Of a stretch of 20,348 nt of DNA, positions 8,537-17,800 are shown piece after piece. A program made the translations under genes and the position numbers. The notes under the pieces were generated by a model, which did not search any database, was not told where the DNA came from, and saw only the letters and a list, made by a program, of their open reading frames with translations. The stretch comes from Willaertia magna (Eukaryota > Heterolobosea > Eutetramitea > Acrasida > Naegleriidae), in the NCBI GenBank assembly GCA_902984215.1, contig CADWAF010003632.1, positions 1 through 20,348 on the forward strand, read 5' to 3'. Numbering within the stretch: position 1 is the stretch's first letter; each line of letters begins with the position of its first letter.

Positions 8537-10417
8537 ATGGACCAACAACAACAAACAGAAAAACCGGTCGATACTGAAAGCAATAACAACAACAACAAAA
8601 AGAGAACGAAAGAAAATGATAACAAAAAAGAAGAAGAAGAAGAAACATTAAAAAAACCAAAAAATAATAACGAAACTCCTGAAAACATAATAGGAAATCT
8701 GCTTAATAATAATTCACAACCATTAAAATTAGATAACTATGAACACATTTTAATAGACACAGATAATGGAACAACAATATCACGAGAATATAAATGGATT
8801 GATAAATTAAATTTAGAAATTATGTCAATTCCTTCCTTTCTAGCAGCATTTCCTTTCTTTATTATGAAACCTCCTTTTGAAAATATTAAAGAATTTAAAG
8901 AACATATTACTACACTCTTTAAAAGTGTAAAAATAGAAAAAGAAAATGTTTATAATTATATTCAACAATACAGTTCAATATATGATGCCTCTTTTCTTTG
9001 TAACGTTAAAATTTTAATTGCACCTAATTTTATTAAAACTTTTATTATTCCAGATAGTAATAACCAATTAATAATTCAATGTTTTTATCTTGATAAAACT
9101 TTACAAACAAACTCTCCTGAAATTTCAGTTTGTAAATTAAATTTAAATAACAAAGAAATCATTGAGAGTTTAAATTTATCATTTAATAAATTAAATAATA
9201 ATGCACAATATCTCCAACATACGTTAAAATCTCAAACAACTAAACAACAATCACAACAACTATTAGGTTCTTCAAATAGTTCAAATGACTGTAGCGCTAA
9301 ATTTTTGTGTGCAAATGCCACACTTTTTGAACAATTACAAGAAATACATTTAAACAGCAGTGAAAGTGAGATACCAGTAGATTTGGAAAAGGAATTATTA
9401 CGTTTTGGTTTATATAATATTAAAATACAACAACGAATTAAAGGAAGAAGTAATGATAGATTTTGTTATTATGCACATTGTTCTTCTATTCATAAAGAAG
9501 AAGAAAATGTTTTTTTGAAATTATCGATGGGTCGTTTAGAAAATGTTTCTTTAATGGAAAGGATTGTAAAAGAAAATATTAGACATTCTAATATATCTAC
9601 TATATTTAGATATGGTGTCATTTCACATAAAACTTTATTTGAAAATCCATATTTAAATTTATTAAAAGTAATTTCTCCAAATGATTTTTCAAATTATAAA
9701 TTAAATATTAACAATAGTACTTTACAATCTAACGACATTTATTATACAATACAAGAATGTTTAGTGAAAAGGGAACAATATCTAAATGAAATATTAAAAG
9801 AAGTAAAGTTAGTTAAGTTATTATTAATTAAATTATTTTATGATTGTCTTTTTGGTGTGAAATTTCTAAATCAATTAAATATAATGCATTGTGATTTATC
9901 AATGCAAAATATTTTATTTAGAAAATGTAATTTTAATAATTTTCAAGGTTATTATCATGGAAAATTATTAAAATATTTAAAGAAATATTTAAATCAATTT
10001 ATAATTTACGATGCAGTAATTATTGATTTAAATAATGCACATTTTATAAGTGATTCTTCTAAATTAAGAAATATTACAACAAATCTATTTATTACTGAAC
10101 CATATTGTCCTTTAATTCGTTCATTTACTGAACATCATGATTTATTTAGTTTAGGTATAATATTTGCTGAATATTTAAAATTTATTTTAGATGGAAATTA
10201 TAAATTTAATTTTGAGGTTGGGGATACAGTTGGGTATTTGAAGGAAATTGATAGATATTTTACGGTTGACTGTGATAATAATGCTATATATGGTGAATTT
10301 ATTACAATTATTTATGAAAAGTTAATTAAGAAAATGATATGGGATTATTCAAATTATAAAGTACAAGAATTTATTGTCATGTTAAATAATATTTGTAAAG
10401 ATATTTTAAATTTGTGA
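8537..10417 (+). CDS. Divergent protein kinase-like protein (FunK1-like catalytic motifs)
   Basis: A 626-residue protein. Residues 1-55 are a disordered Asn/Lys/Glu-rich tail with basic patches (KKRTK, LKKPK) that could act as a nuclear signal. The kinase fold lies at about 290-625. A poor glycine loop at about 297-315 has a single Gly; K328 in VFLKLS fits the ATP-binding lysine. The catalytic loop is H451-C-D453-L-S-M-Q-N458. The metal-binding motif is D497-L-N instead of DFG. D535-L-F-S-L-G matches the helix-F DxWSxG signature. The HxDLSxxN loop and IID-LNNA strand recall fungal FunK1 kinases more than classical Ser/Thr kinases. Lys, both Asp and the loop Asn are present, so activity is plausible. 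About 230 N-terminal residues before the lobe have no recognisable domain. The ATG follows an A-run (AAAAAAATGG). Transcription is in the same direction as the channel gene, 136 bp downstream. The substrate is unknown. Confidence 0.8.
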   Translation: MDQQQQTEKPVDTESNNNNNKKRTKENDNKKEEEEETLKKPKNNNETPENIIGNLLNNNSQPLKLDNYEHILIDTDNGTTISREYKWIDKLNLEIMSIPSFLAAFPFFIMKPPFENIKEFKEHITTLFKSVKIEKENVYNYIQQYSSIYDASFLCNVKILIAPNFIKTFIIPDSNNQLIIQCFYLDKTLQTNSPEISVCKLNLNNKEIIESLNLSFNKLNNNAQYLQHTLKSQTTKQQSQQLLGSSNSSNDCSAKFLCANATLFEQLQEIHLNSSESEIPVDLEKELLRFGLYNIKIQQRIKGRSNDRFCYYAHCSSIHKEEENVFLKLSMGRLENVSLMERIVKENIRHSNISTIFRYGVISHKTLFENPYLNLLKVISPNDFSNYKLNINNSTLQSNDIYYTIQECLVKREQYLNEILKEVKLVKLLLIKLFYDCLFGVKFLNQLNIMHCDLSMQNILFRKCNFNNFQGYYHGKLLKYLKKYLNQFIIYDAVIIDLNNAHFISDSSKLRNITTNLFITEPYCPLIRSFTEHHDLFSLGIIFAEYLKFILDGNYKFNFEVGDTVGYLKEIDRYFTVDCDNNAIYGEFITIIYEKLIKKMIWDYSNYKVQEFIVMLNNICKDILNL

Positions 10418-10923
10418 GATGGCTGCTTGGTTAATCACTGAGAGAATCAATGTTAATTTAAATTTTATTTTTATTATGAAGTTGCCTCTTCCTCACGAGG
10501 TATTAAAAAATGAAGATTTAATTAACCTTCGTTAATGTTCAAAAAGACCTGTGATCTTTGGGGAACTTGTAAAATTATGTCAATGATTTTGTTTGTTTAC
10601 AACTAATTAAGGAAAGAGACCACTACGTTTATACCTTTTAAAGTAATTCGTTCAAAATGTTAATTCAATCATAGACATTTATTCCTTTTTTAAAGAGCCA
10701 TCCACAAAAATGTCATCACTGCAAATCAAAAAGTAAAATTTAGTTCCAAAAACTCTTTCAAAAAAACAAAATCGAAATCAAACTGCAGATCTACTACTAC
10801 TTTTCTATTAGTTTTTATTTTTGATCTAATTCATTATTATAAGCTTACCATTTAGCGCACTATCAACTAACAAACATCTGTAATTATAAGAAGTGTATTT
10901 TAAAGAAGAAAAGAAATATAAGA
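10418..10923. other. Intergenic stretch without a recognised gene
   Basis: These 506 bp lie between the kinase stop and the small orphan gene. The first 160 bp are richer in GC than the rest and contain short hairpins (for example CCTC-AC-GAGG near 10490), but I could not assign any RNA family. The last 200 bp are A-rich, as expected for a promoter and 5' leader. I see no tRNA boxes. Confidence 0.5.
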
Positions 10924-11181
10924 ATGGGAGTAAGACATTGTAAATCTAGTGAAAAATTACAAACAACAACACATGAATTGGAAGCACCTACATTATATGA
11001 CGATGAATGCTCACATGCACAACATGTCATTCAATATCATTTATCTAAATTTGAATTTCCTGCCAAACGTAAATTCTCTTACAACACTTATCTATCCAAT
11101 TTAACAAGAGATTTTAAAGTTTTAGAAAATGAATATAATTCAAACAAACAAACCAAATTTAAAAAACGTCATTCCATTTAA
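10924..11181 (+). CDS. Small hypothetical protein, 85 aa, possible N-myristoylation/palmitoylation signal
   Basis: An ORF with an A-rich start context (TATAAGAATGGG) and codon use like its neighbours (TTA Leu, AGA Arg, AAT Asn). The protein begins MGVRHCKSSEK: Gly2 with basic residues and Cys6 would suit dual N-myristoylation and palmitoylation, though Cys at position 6 is less usual than Ser or Thr for N-myristoyltransferase. The middle contains an acidic stretch and HAQHVIQYHLSKFEF, which could form a helix. The C-terminus is basic (KQTKFKKRHSI). There are no transmembrane segments and no family I recognise. It could be the last exon of a longer gene whose 5' part lies in 10418-10923, but I see no clear splice acceptor. 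Its TAA is only 5 bp from the converging PheRS stop. Coding status is moderately supported. Confidence 0.5.
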   Translation: MGVRHCKSSEKLQTTTHELEAPTLYDDECSHAQHVIQYHLSKFEFPAKRKFSYNTYLSNLTRDFKVLENEYNSNKQTKFKKRHSI

Positions 11182-11186
11182 TTTAT

Positions 11187-13084
11187 TTAAAGGAATGCTT
11201 CAACATCAATTTCAAGAACAGATACAGGTAATGCAAGTTTAAAACTTTCAATAACAATTGGATGTAAAATACCAAAAATTCCAACCTTTTTATCCATATA
11301 ATAAATATGTGCTTGTCTTCCATTAAAGAAAGAACTATCTTCTGAAGGTTTAATAGAATAACATGGTTTATCAGATTTAATTGCTTTATCATGATCTACT
11401 TCAAATGGAATACCCAAAACTTCCATAATTCTATCCATTAATCCATGAATATATTCTAAACCAGATGTTTGTGAAGCATATAATGCAGCTAACTTTCTAA
11501 CATTCTTTGCACCAACATCTGTTGTTTTATCAACAAGTACAACATCACTAATCTCAAATAATTGAATAGGTAAAGGTAATGATTTGTTATTTTGTACAGT
11601 TTTCATTAAACCAGAAATTAAACTAGTTCTACAATGTGAAAATTCTAATGATTTTGGACTTGATACTTTAATTGCAGTATTACCATCATTAACCTTATTC
11701 ATAAATTTAAAGTTTTCATCTTCTGAACATAAAATTAATGTTAATACTTCAGTATAACCAGACATTGCTAATTCTAATCTTAATAAATCACTTAATTGAT
11801 TAATAGGTAATTCTTTACCAACTGTTGATGTTTTTGGATTCGTTCTAATAATTTTATTATATCCATATGCAATTGCAACATCTTCCATAATATCACATGC
11901 ATGTAATATATCTGAACGTGTTGGTGGTACTTTCACTAAAATCTCTTCTTCATTTTCTTTAATTGTAGCTTCTAATTGCATTTTACCTAATAATTTAACA
12001 ATTTTATCAATCTTTAAATTTACACCAATTCTTTCATTAATATATTTAATATTACATGTAAATTCTCTATCCATCAAGTTTGGTGTAATTTCATTTAAAC
12101 ATTTACTTTCATCTTCATAAATTACTTGAACTTGTTCAACAGTGAATGGTTTATCACAATATTGTGAAAACATACAAACCATTGTATTTAAAACAACGTG
12201 TGCTTTCGTTAAATCAGTTGCAGTACATTCAATTAAAACATTTTTAGTAGTCAACTTAATTTTTGAATGATCTCCATTAATAATTGGTGGTAAAGATAAA
12301 ACTGTACGTTTTTTATCATAAATAACTGGATAAACAGGTGAATCTTTAATAATTTTAAGATAACTTCTTAAATGTTTCATTGCTTCTTCCTTTTCAATAA
12401 ATTCAAATAATTCTTTTGCATTCATCTCACGTTGTTGGTTTAATGGGACAAAACGAATGTCAGCTGGGGCCAAGGCCTCGTAAGAAAAGTTAGGGCCTTC
12501 AAGGCTATCAAGATCGTGGGTACCAATGGCTACTAAAGTTCTTTTTCTACAAATATTTTGATGTAATTTATCTTGTAAATCAATAAAGTTATTATAATTA
12601 TTTTCCGTAAAGGTTATATTTCTTAAAACTGCACCTACAACAAAAGGACGAATTTGATTGGTTTCTTTCTTTACAAAAATTTTAATTAATTCACCGCCAT
12701 TTTTTTCTACAATTTTTGAGTTATCAATAACGAAGGCGGGATTTTTAGATTTTTTTAAAAAAATATTTAAAGCTCTTGTTAAGCCTTCTTCACATAAAAT
12801 ATCATAACGATTTGCAGGGACTTCAATTTTATAGATAATTTCATCGGATAAGTTTTCTAATTCTTTACCTGTAAGACCTTCCTTTTCTTTCATTTGTTTT
12901 TCTGAAGTAACATCATCTAGTTCGATACCGAAATCGAAACATAATTGTTCAAAATCAGATTGAGCTATATTTTTTTTGTTATGAGAATTAGTTTAATTGG
13001 GATTTTATTAATTTACTTACTGTAATCATTTGGTAATGAAAGACCTTGTAAAAGGTTATCTCTCTTTACATTAACTACTGGCAT
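11187..13084 (-). CDS. FARSB: Phenylalanine--tRNA ligase beta subunit, cytosolic (two exons)
   Basis: This is the beta subunit of the (alpha-beta)2 cytosolic PheRS, which charges tRNA-Phe; beta carries the editing site. Joining exon 1 (complement 13021-13084) to exon 2 (complement 11187-12964) gives 613 residues, close to the roughly 590 of animal FARSB. Exon 1 supplies MPVVNVKRDNLLQGLSLPNDY and exon 2 resumes in frame with TQSDFEQLCFDFGIELDD, which matches the conserved eukaryotic N-terminus. Domains: B1 at 1-100; B3/B4 editing domain at about 125-300 (VLRNITF, IGTHDLD, YPVIYD); B5 at about 320-395 (NERIGVNL, VPPTRSDI, YGYNKI); then the class II-like core that is catalytically inactive in beta subunits (LELAMSGYTEV, HCRTSLISG, QLFEISDVV, GRQAHIYY, GILHP). 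It diverges from the thioesterase gene over a 574-bp spacer and converges on the small orphan gene. Confidence 0.95.
12965..13020 (-). other. 56-nt spliceosomal intron in the PheRS beta gene (phase 1)
   Basis: On the minus strand the intron begins GTAAGT and ends TATAG, after an A-run in place of a clear polypyrimidine tract. It interrupts codon 22 after its first base (A|CT = Thr). Removing it joins the conserved N-terminal residues to the rest of the protein without a stop. It is the only intron I could demonstrate in the window. Confidence 0.9.
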
Positions 13085-13658
13085 GATTAATTCTTTGTTT
13101 TTTTTTAAAGAGAACTGTGATGAGGAAACCTATGGAAGGCTTTTGGTTATTTTTTTTTTAAAAATTTCAAAAATTTTAATTTTTTGGAAATGTGGATAAG
13201 AAGAAGATGTTTTTGCTTTCAATAAGCTTTTCGGAAAGGAAGATGTGGTAACTACTTTGCACTTTCATTATTCTTTATAAGCTTTTAACTATTTGGTTTG
13301 AACCTAATAAAAAACAAAAGAACAATTTCTTTAAATTACCTATGCACAACCCTAGTCAAGCTAACAAAATTTAAAACGTACTGGTCAGGGTGGGATTTGA
13401 ACTCACGAATGGGTGAGTAACTCTTGTGCTGAATATTGCATTATTACCGAATTATCCAAAAGACAACAAAGCCTCGGGAATTATTTTCTAGTGGTTTTTA
13501 TTTTCCTTCAACAACAGAAACTTCAACAATGCGCGAGGAATGTTTTTAAGGAAAATTAAAATTCAATAAATAGTTTGGGGACAATTTAAATCTAACATCA
13601 ACAACAAACACTAAACAAATAACTAGATAGTAATTCACTAACAAGCAAGCTATAAGAA
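13085..13658. other. Divergent spacer between PheRS beta and thioesterase genes
   Basis: The spacer starts with T- and A-runs next to the PheRS start and must hold both promoters. Apart from the tRNA-Leu-like fragment at about 13379-13408, described separately, I see no gene. Confidence 0.5.
13379..13409 (-). pseudogene. tRNA-Leu 3'-half fragment (T arm, acceptor strand)
   Basis: On the minus strand the T arm, 3' acceptor strand and discriminator match the end of the tRNA-Leu(TAA) gene at 19717-19799. The block TTCAAATCCCACCCTGACCA is identical. Counting from TTCGTG, the two copies differ by one base in 31, a G-to-A change in the T stem, and the match runs 3 bp beyond the tRNA end (GTA). A TTTT tract lies just downstream (13373-13376). 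No partner acceptor strand (GGTCAGG) occurs within 150 bp upstream, and no normal anticodon arm folds there, although TGGATAATTCGG resembles a decayed A box. It is best read as a tRNA relic; a split or unusual tRNA is less likely. Confidence 0.55.
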
Positions 13659-14279
13659 ATGCTTTACTGGATAAGAACATTATATCTATTCTTTTTAGGT
13701 CTCATTTATGATAAATATTGGGAAGAAAACTCAAAAAGCATAACAGATGAACATGAATACTATATAACAGTAACTCCTTACGATATAGATTTAAATTTAC
13801 ATTTAAATAATGCTCAATACCTAAGTTTTATGGAACATGCTAGATTTCATATGAGTTTAACTCATTATAACTTATTTAACAGAACTAGAAAGGCTGGAAT
13901 GGGTTGGGTTGTAGGTGGTGCTTCATTCCAATTTAGAAGATCTGCAGGTCTATTTGAAAGAGTAAAAATCGTAACAAAATTTGCAGCTGCAGATGAAAGA
14001 TGGTTATACTTTGAACAAAACTTTTTTGTTAAAAACAAATTTATTGGGCGCGGAATTGCAAGGGTTTGTTGTTTTGATAAAAAAGGCGCGGTTTCTAGTG
14101 AAAGGTTCTTTAAAGAGATTTGTAAGGTTAATGTTGAAGATTTAGAAGAAAGATTTAGAATGAAGAAGGAAGATCATTATGATATTGTTATGAATAAGGT
14201 TAATTCTACAGATGAATTATTACCTAGAGTTAGTAGTTTTGTATTTCATGATGAAACTTTAAAACAAAAAGAAAATTAG
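13659..14279 (+). CDS. Membrane-anchored hotdog-fold acyl-CoA thioesterase-like protein, THEM6 type
   Basis: A 206-residue protein, the same size as animal THEM6 (about 208). Residues 3-18 are hydrophobic (YWIRTLYLFFLGLIY), so it is probably a signal anchor holding the domain at the ER or another membrane. The hotdog domain spans about 35-165. Its signature YDIDLNLHLNNAQYLSFMEHARF (41-63) matches the THEM6 DLDLLLHMNNARYL helix region, with Asp42/Asp44, His48 and Asn50-Asn51 in place. Later strands (GGASFQFRRS, FERVKIVTKF, FFVKNKFIGRGIA) complete the fold. The family is related to 4-hydroxybenzoyl-CoA thioesterases, but THEM6 proteins have no settled substrate, so activity is inferred. The C-terminal 40 residues are polar. 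Start context AAGAAATGC; no intron. Divergent from PheRS beta, with no functional link evident. Confidence 0.88.
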   Translation: MLYWIRTLYLFFLGLIYDKYWEENSKSITDEHEYYITVTPYDIDLNLHLNNAQYLSFMEHARFHMSLTHYNLFNRTRKAGMGWVVGGASFQFRRSAGLFERVKIVTKFAAADERWLYFEQNFFVKNKFIGRGIARVCCFDKKGAVSSERFFKEICKVNVEDLEERFRMKKEDHYDIVMNKVNSTDELLPRVSSFVFHDETLKQKEN

Positions 14280-14853
14280 TTTTTTTTATTAATATAATAA
14301 TAAACTTATATTTCAATTAAATTACACCATTTTTGTTAATTAATTATTTTGAAAAACCGATTTAATTTAATAACTTAGTTCTATGACTTTTGTACAAATA
14401 ATTTTCTTTTATTTTCTTATCAGTAATATAAAAGCATTGTAAAGTGTAACAGTTTTTTTATAAACTTTTTATACAACAAAGTTTCTTTACAAAATTAAGC
14501 TAATGAATATTTATATGTGCACTTTGTGTAAAAAGGTTTGCAAAGACATAATTCTGTCGCAACACATAAGTAAAAATACCTAATAAAAAGTTATATAGAA
14601 TGGTTGACCTAATTTTAAAGACTTTGTTATGATTCATTATTATTATTATTATTATTCAAAGGCTTATATTTTTGCATTTCTATACAAGTAACTACATAAA
14701 AAACTATAAATTTTTGCACTTATTTTTTGCATTTATCTAATCCATTTAAATTTTAAATTTTCTCTCAAAAAATAAAGTTAAAAAAAAATTGACAAAAATT
14801 GACATAACAAATAATTTTAAAACACAAAAGAGAGATTAATTAACAAAAAGAAT
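14280..14853. other. Intergenic spacer upstream of the RecQ helicase gene
   Basis: AT-rich spacer of 574 bp that should hold the thioesterase 3' end and the helicase promoter. Apart from the ATT tract and A-runs before the helicase start, I see no gene, tRNA or clear hairpin. Confidence 0.5.
14636..14656. repeat. (ATT)7 microsatellite
   Basis: Seven perfect ATT units are present in the non-coding spacer. It is likely to vary in length between strains and has no coding effect. Confidence 0.9.
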
Positions 14854-17800
14854 ATGCTTAATGATTCATTTTCTTTCAACGATAATAATCACTCAAAGAA
14901 TTATAATAACAATAACAACAATTCATTAGATAATTGCGATAACAATAATAATGAAATAAATAATTCTTTAAATAATCTTAATGCTGTAAGTGCCGACCCA
15001 ATAAGTGTCAATCATCATCTTCTCATTCATCCAACAATTTCTTCTTCCGATTTGGATTTTACTACTTTTCAACAACAACAATCGCCGCAATCAATTATTA
15101 CCAATGGTAATTCAAATAACAACAATGCTAACAACAATTCAATTAATAATAATAATAATAACATTAATGCGATTAATAATAATAATACATTAATAAAACG
15201 TAGTCTACCTAATAATCTCTATAAATTTTCATCTATTGGAAAGTGTAAAGTTTTAGATTGTTCTTGTACTTGCTTTAAAGAACAGCAACAACAACAAGTC
15301 ATTTTTCCCGCTCCCGCCAATAACTTTAATAATAACACTACAATTTTTAATACAATTTTTAATACAAATAATATTTTTTCAAACCATAATCATCATACAA
15401 ATAATTTAAATAATTCAAACACTATAAATAATACTTTAATTCATTCAAATAACACTTTAGATTCAAATGAACATTTAAAATGTTTTAATTGTAAACATTT
15501 TTTTAATTTTCATGAAGTTAAATTAATTGATGATAATAAATTATTACAAATTTGTAAAGATAATTTTAAACCTTTAACAAATTGTTTAAAAATTACAATG
15601 TATGATTTAAATCAAATAAATGATTTAAATAATAATAATGAAGAAGATATAAAATTAACTACAAAAAAGGAAATGGAAAAATATAATGAATTAAGAAGAA
15701 AAATTAGAGTTAATGATATTCAAATATTAAAGGAATGTTTTAAATATAACTTTACAAATACTTTACAAAATACTTTACAAAATAAAAATGACGATGACAT
15801 GGAAGAGGAGGAAGATGATCCAATTATTATATTATCATCAGATGATGAAGAAAATAATAATAATCAATTACATACTTTACAAAATACTTTACAACAATCA
15901 AATACTTTACAAGAATCAAATAATATATTAAATAATTTACAAAATTTCAATCCATATTTTAAAGAATTACTAAAAAAACGTGAAGCAGATTACAACCACA
16001 TGACCGTTATTGAAAAACAATTAAAAATTAAATGCGCCCTACCGTTAACCGAATATAATTTAATGCAACTAACCAACGGTCCCGATACCAGTCATATAGA
16101 TTATGAATTTACTTCAAAGATTTATCAACTACTTTGCGATGTTTTTAAATTAGATGAATTTCGTGAAAATCAATTAAGTATTATAAATGCGGCCTTAAAT
16201 AAAAAGGACGTTTTAGTTATTGCTCATACCGGGGCCGGAAAATCTTTATGTTATCAACTTACCGCTTTAATAGATAAGGGCGTTACCGTTATTATTTCTC
16301 CATTAATAGCCTTAATGAAAAACCAAGTTGACTATTTAGAAAGTTTAGAATTAAAAGATCGAGTTTTAAATATTTCAAATCATCGTGACTTAACGGACGC
16401 AGATTTTGAAAACGTAAAAGCAGGTCGTGTGAAAATGATTTATATTAGTCCCGAGAAAGTTACTAAACCGAAAGCGAAAAAGTTTTTAGATAAATTTTAT
16501 GAAAATCAATTAATTAGTCGTTTCGTAATTGACGAATGTCACACAATTTCGGAATGGGGAACAGATTTTAGGAATTCCTATTCAGAATTGGGTTATTTAA
16601 GGGAACGTTATAAAAATATTCCCTTAATGTGTTTAACGGCCTGTAGCGTTCCATTCATGTTGTATGAAGTGATACATTCAACACATTTGATAGATAGTAA
16701 TAATTTAGTTTTATTTAATAGTCAAATATTAAGAAATAATTTAATTTATTCAGTTAAAAACAAACCGTCCAACCCAGAGTTGATTGTAAATGATATTTAT
16801 TCATTTATTGTAACGAATAATTATGAAAACGAATCTGGAATTATTTATTGTGCAACTGTAAAGGAAACCATAATGTTATATGAAGCATTAAACTTAAAAT
16901 TTAATAACAATAACAACAATGCAAACGATAATAATAACTACTCGATGGCCACTATTTATCATAGTAATAAAAAGTTACTTCCCGACAAGATGAGGGCCGA
17001 AAACCAAACAAACTGGCTCAACGGAAAACATAAAATTATGGTTTGCACAAAAGCCTTAGGCCTCGGTATTGATTTAAAAAACGTTCGTTACGTTATCCAC
17101 TATACAATCCCACAATCTTTATCTTCATATTATGAAGAAAGTGGTAGAGCAGGAAGAGATAATAATTTATCACGTTGTTTAATTTATTATCGTCCTTCAG
17201 ATAAGAAAACGAATGAAGATATCTTTACTAATCCAGGATATCATCAAAGATTTCCATTTAAATTACAAACGAGGAAAATGGAATTATTAAAGATGATGGA
17301 ATATTGTGAAAGTTATTCTATTTGTAGAAAGTTATTGTTGAATGAATATTTTGAGAGTCATCAATTTGTTAATACAACAAGTAGTAATACAAGTTGTACA
17401 ACCACAACAACAAGTAGTGCTAGTAGTTCTAATGTTAGTAATGGTACTGCTACTATGGTTGGAAATGGACATAGTAATAATAATTTAAATGGTGGCACTA
17501 CTAGTGGCTATGGTTGTGACAGTGGTCAAAAGAGTATGGAACCTTGTGGGGTTTGTGATAATTGTACAATTAACAAAGGACAATATATAATTGAAGATGT
17601 CACTGAAATTGTAAAAGATATTTTATTTATTATAATTCATTTAGAAAATATTTCAAATACAACAACTTATTTTTATATTTTAAAAGGATCAAAAAGAAAA
17701 ACTTTACAAAATTTAAATATTTTAAATGAAAATAAAGAAATTAATAATTTAGAATTTAAACATTTATTTGGAAAATATCCAACTTTAACGCCAGAAAAGT

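Noticed and set aside
8448..8651. Short + strand ORF of 67 codons overlapping the kinase start
   Set aside because: It shares DNA with the kinase N-terminus in another frame and ends in a lysine run caused by A-rich sequence, with no conserved pattern.
13300..13409. A permuted or split tRNA-Leu in the PheRS/thioesterase spacer
   Set aside because: No GGTCAGG acceptor strand or normal D arm was found within about 150 bp on either side of the 3' half, so a complete rearranged gene cannot be shown.
16531..16542. DECH instead of DEAH in helicase motif II as a sign of inactivation
   Set aside because: The Asp, Glu and His are intact and the third position varies among active RecQ helicases, so this is ordinary variation.
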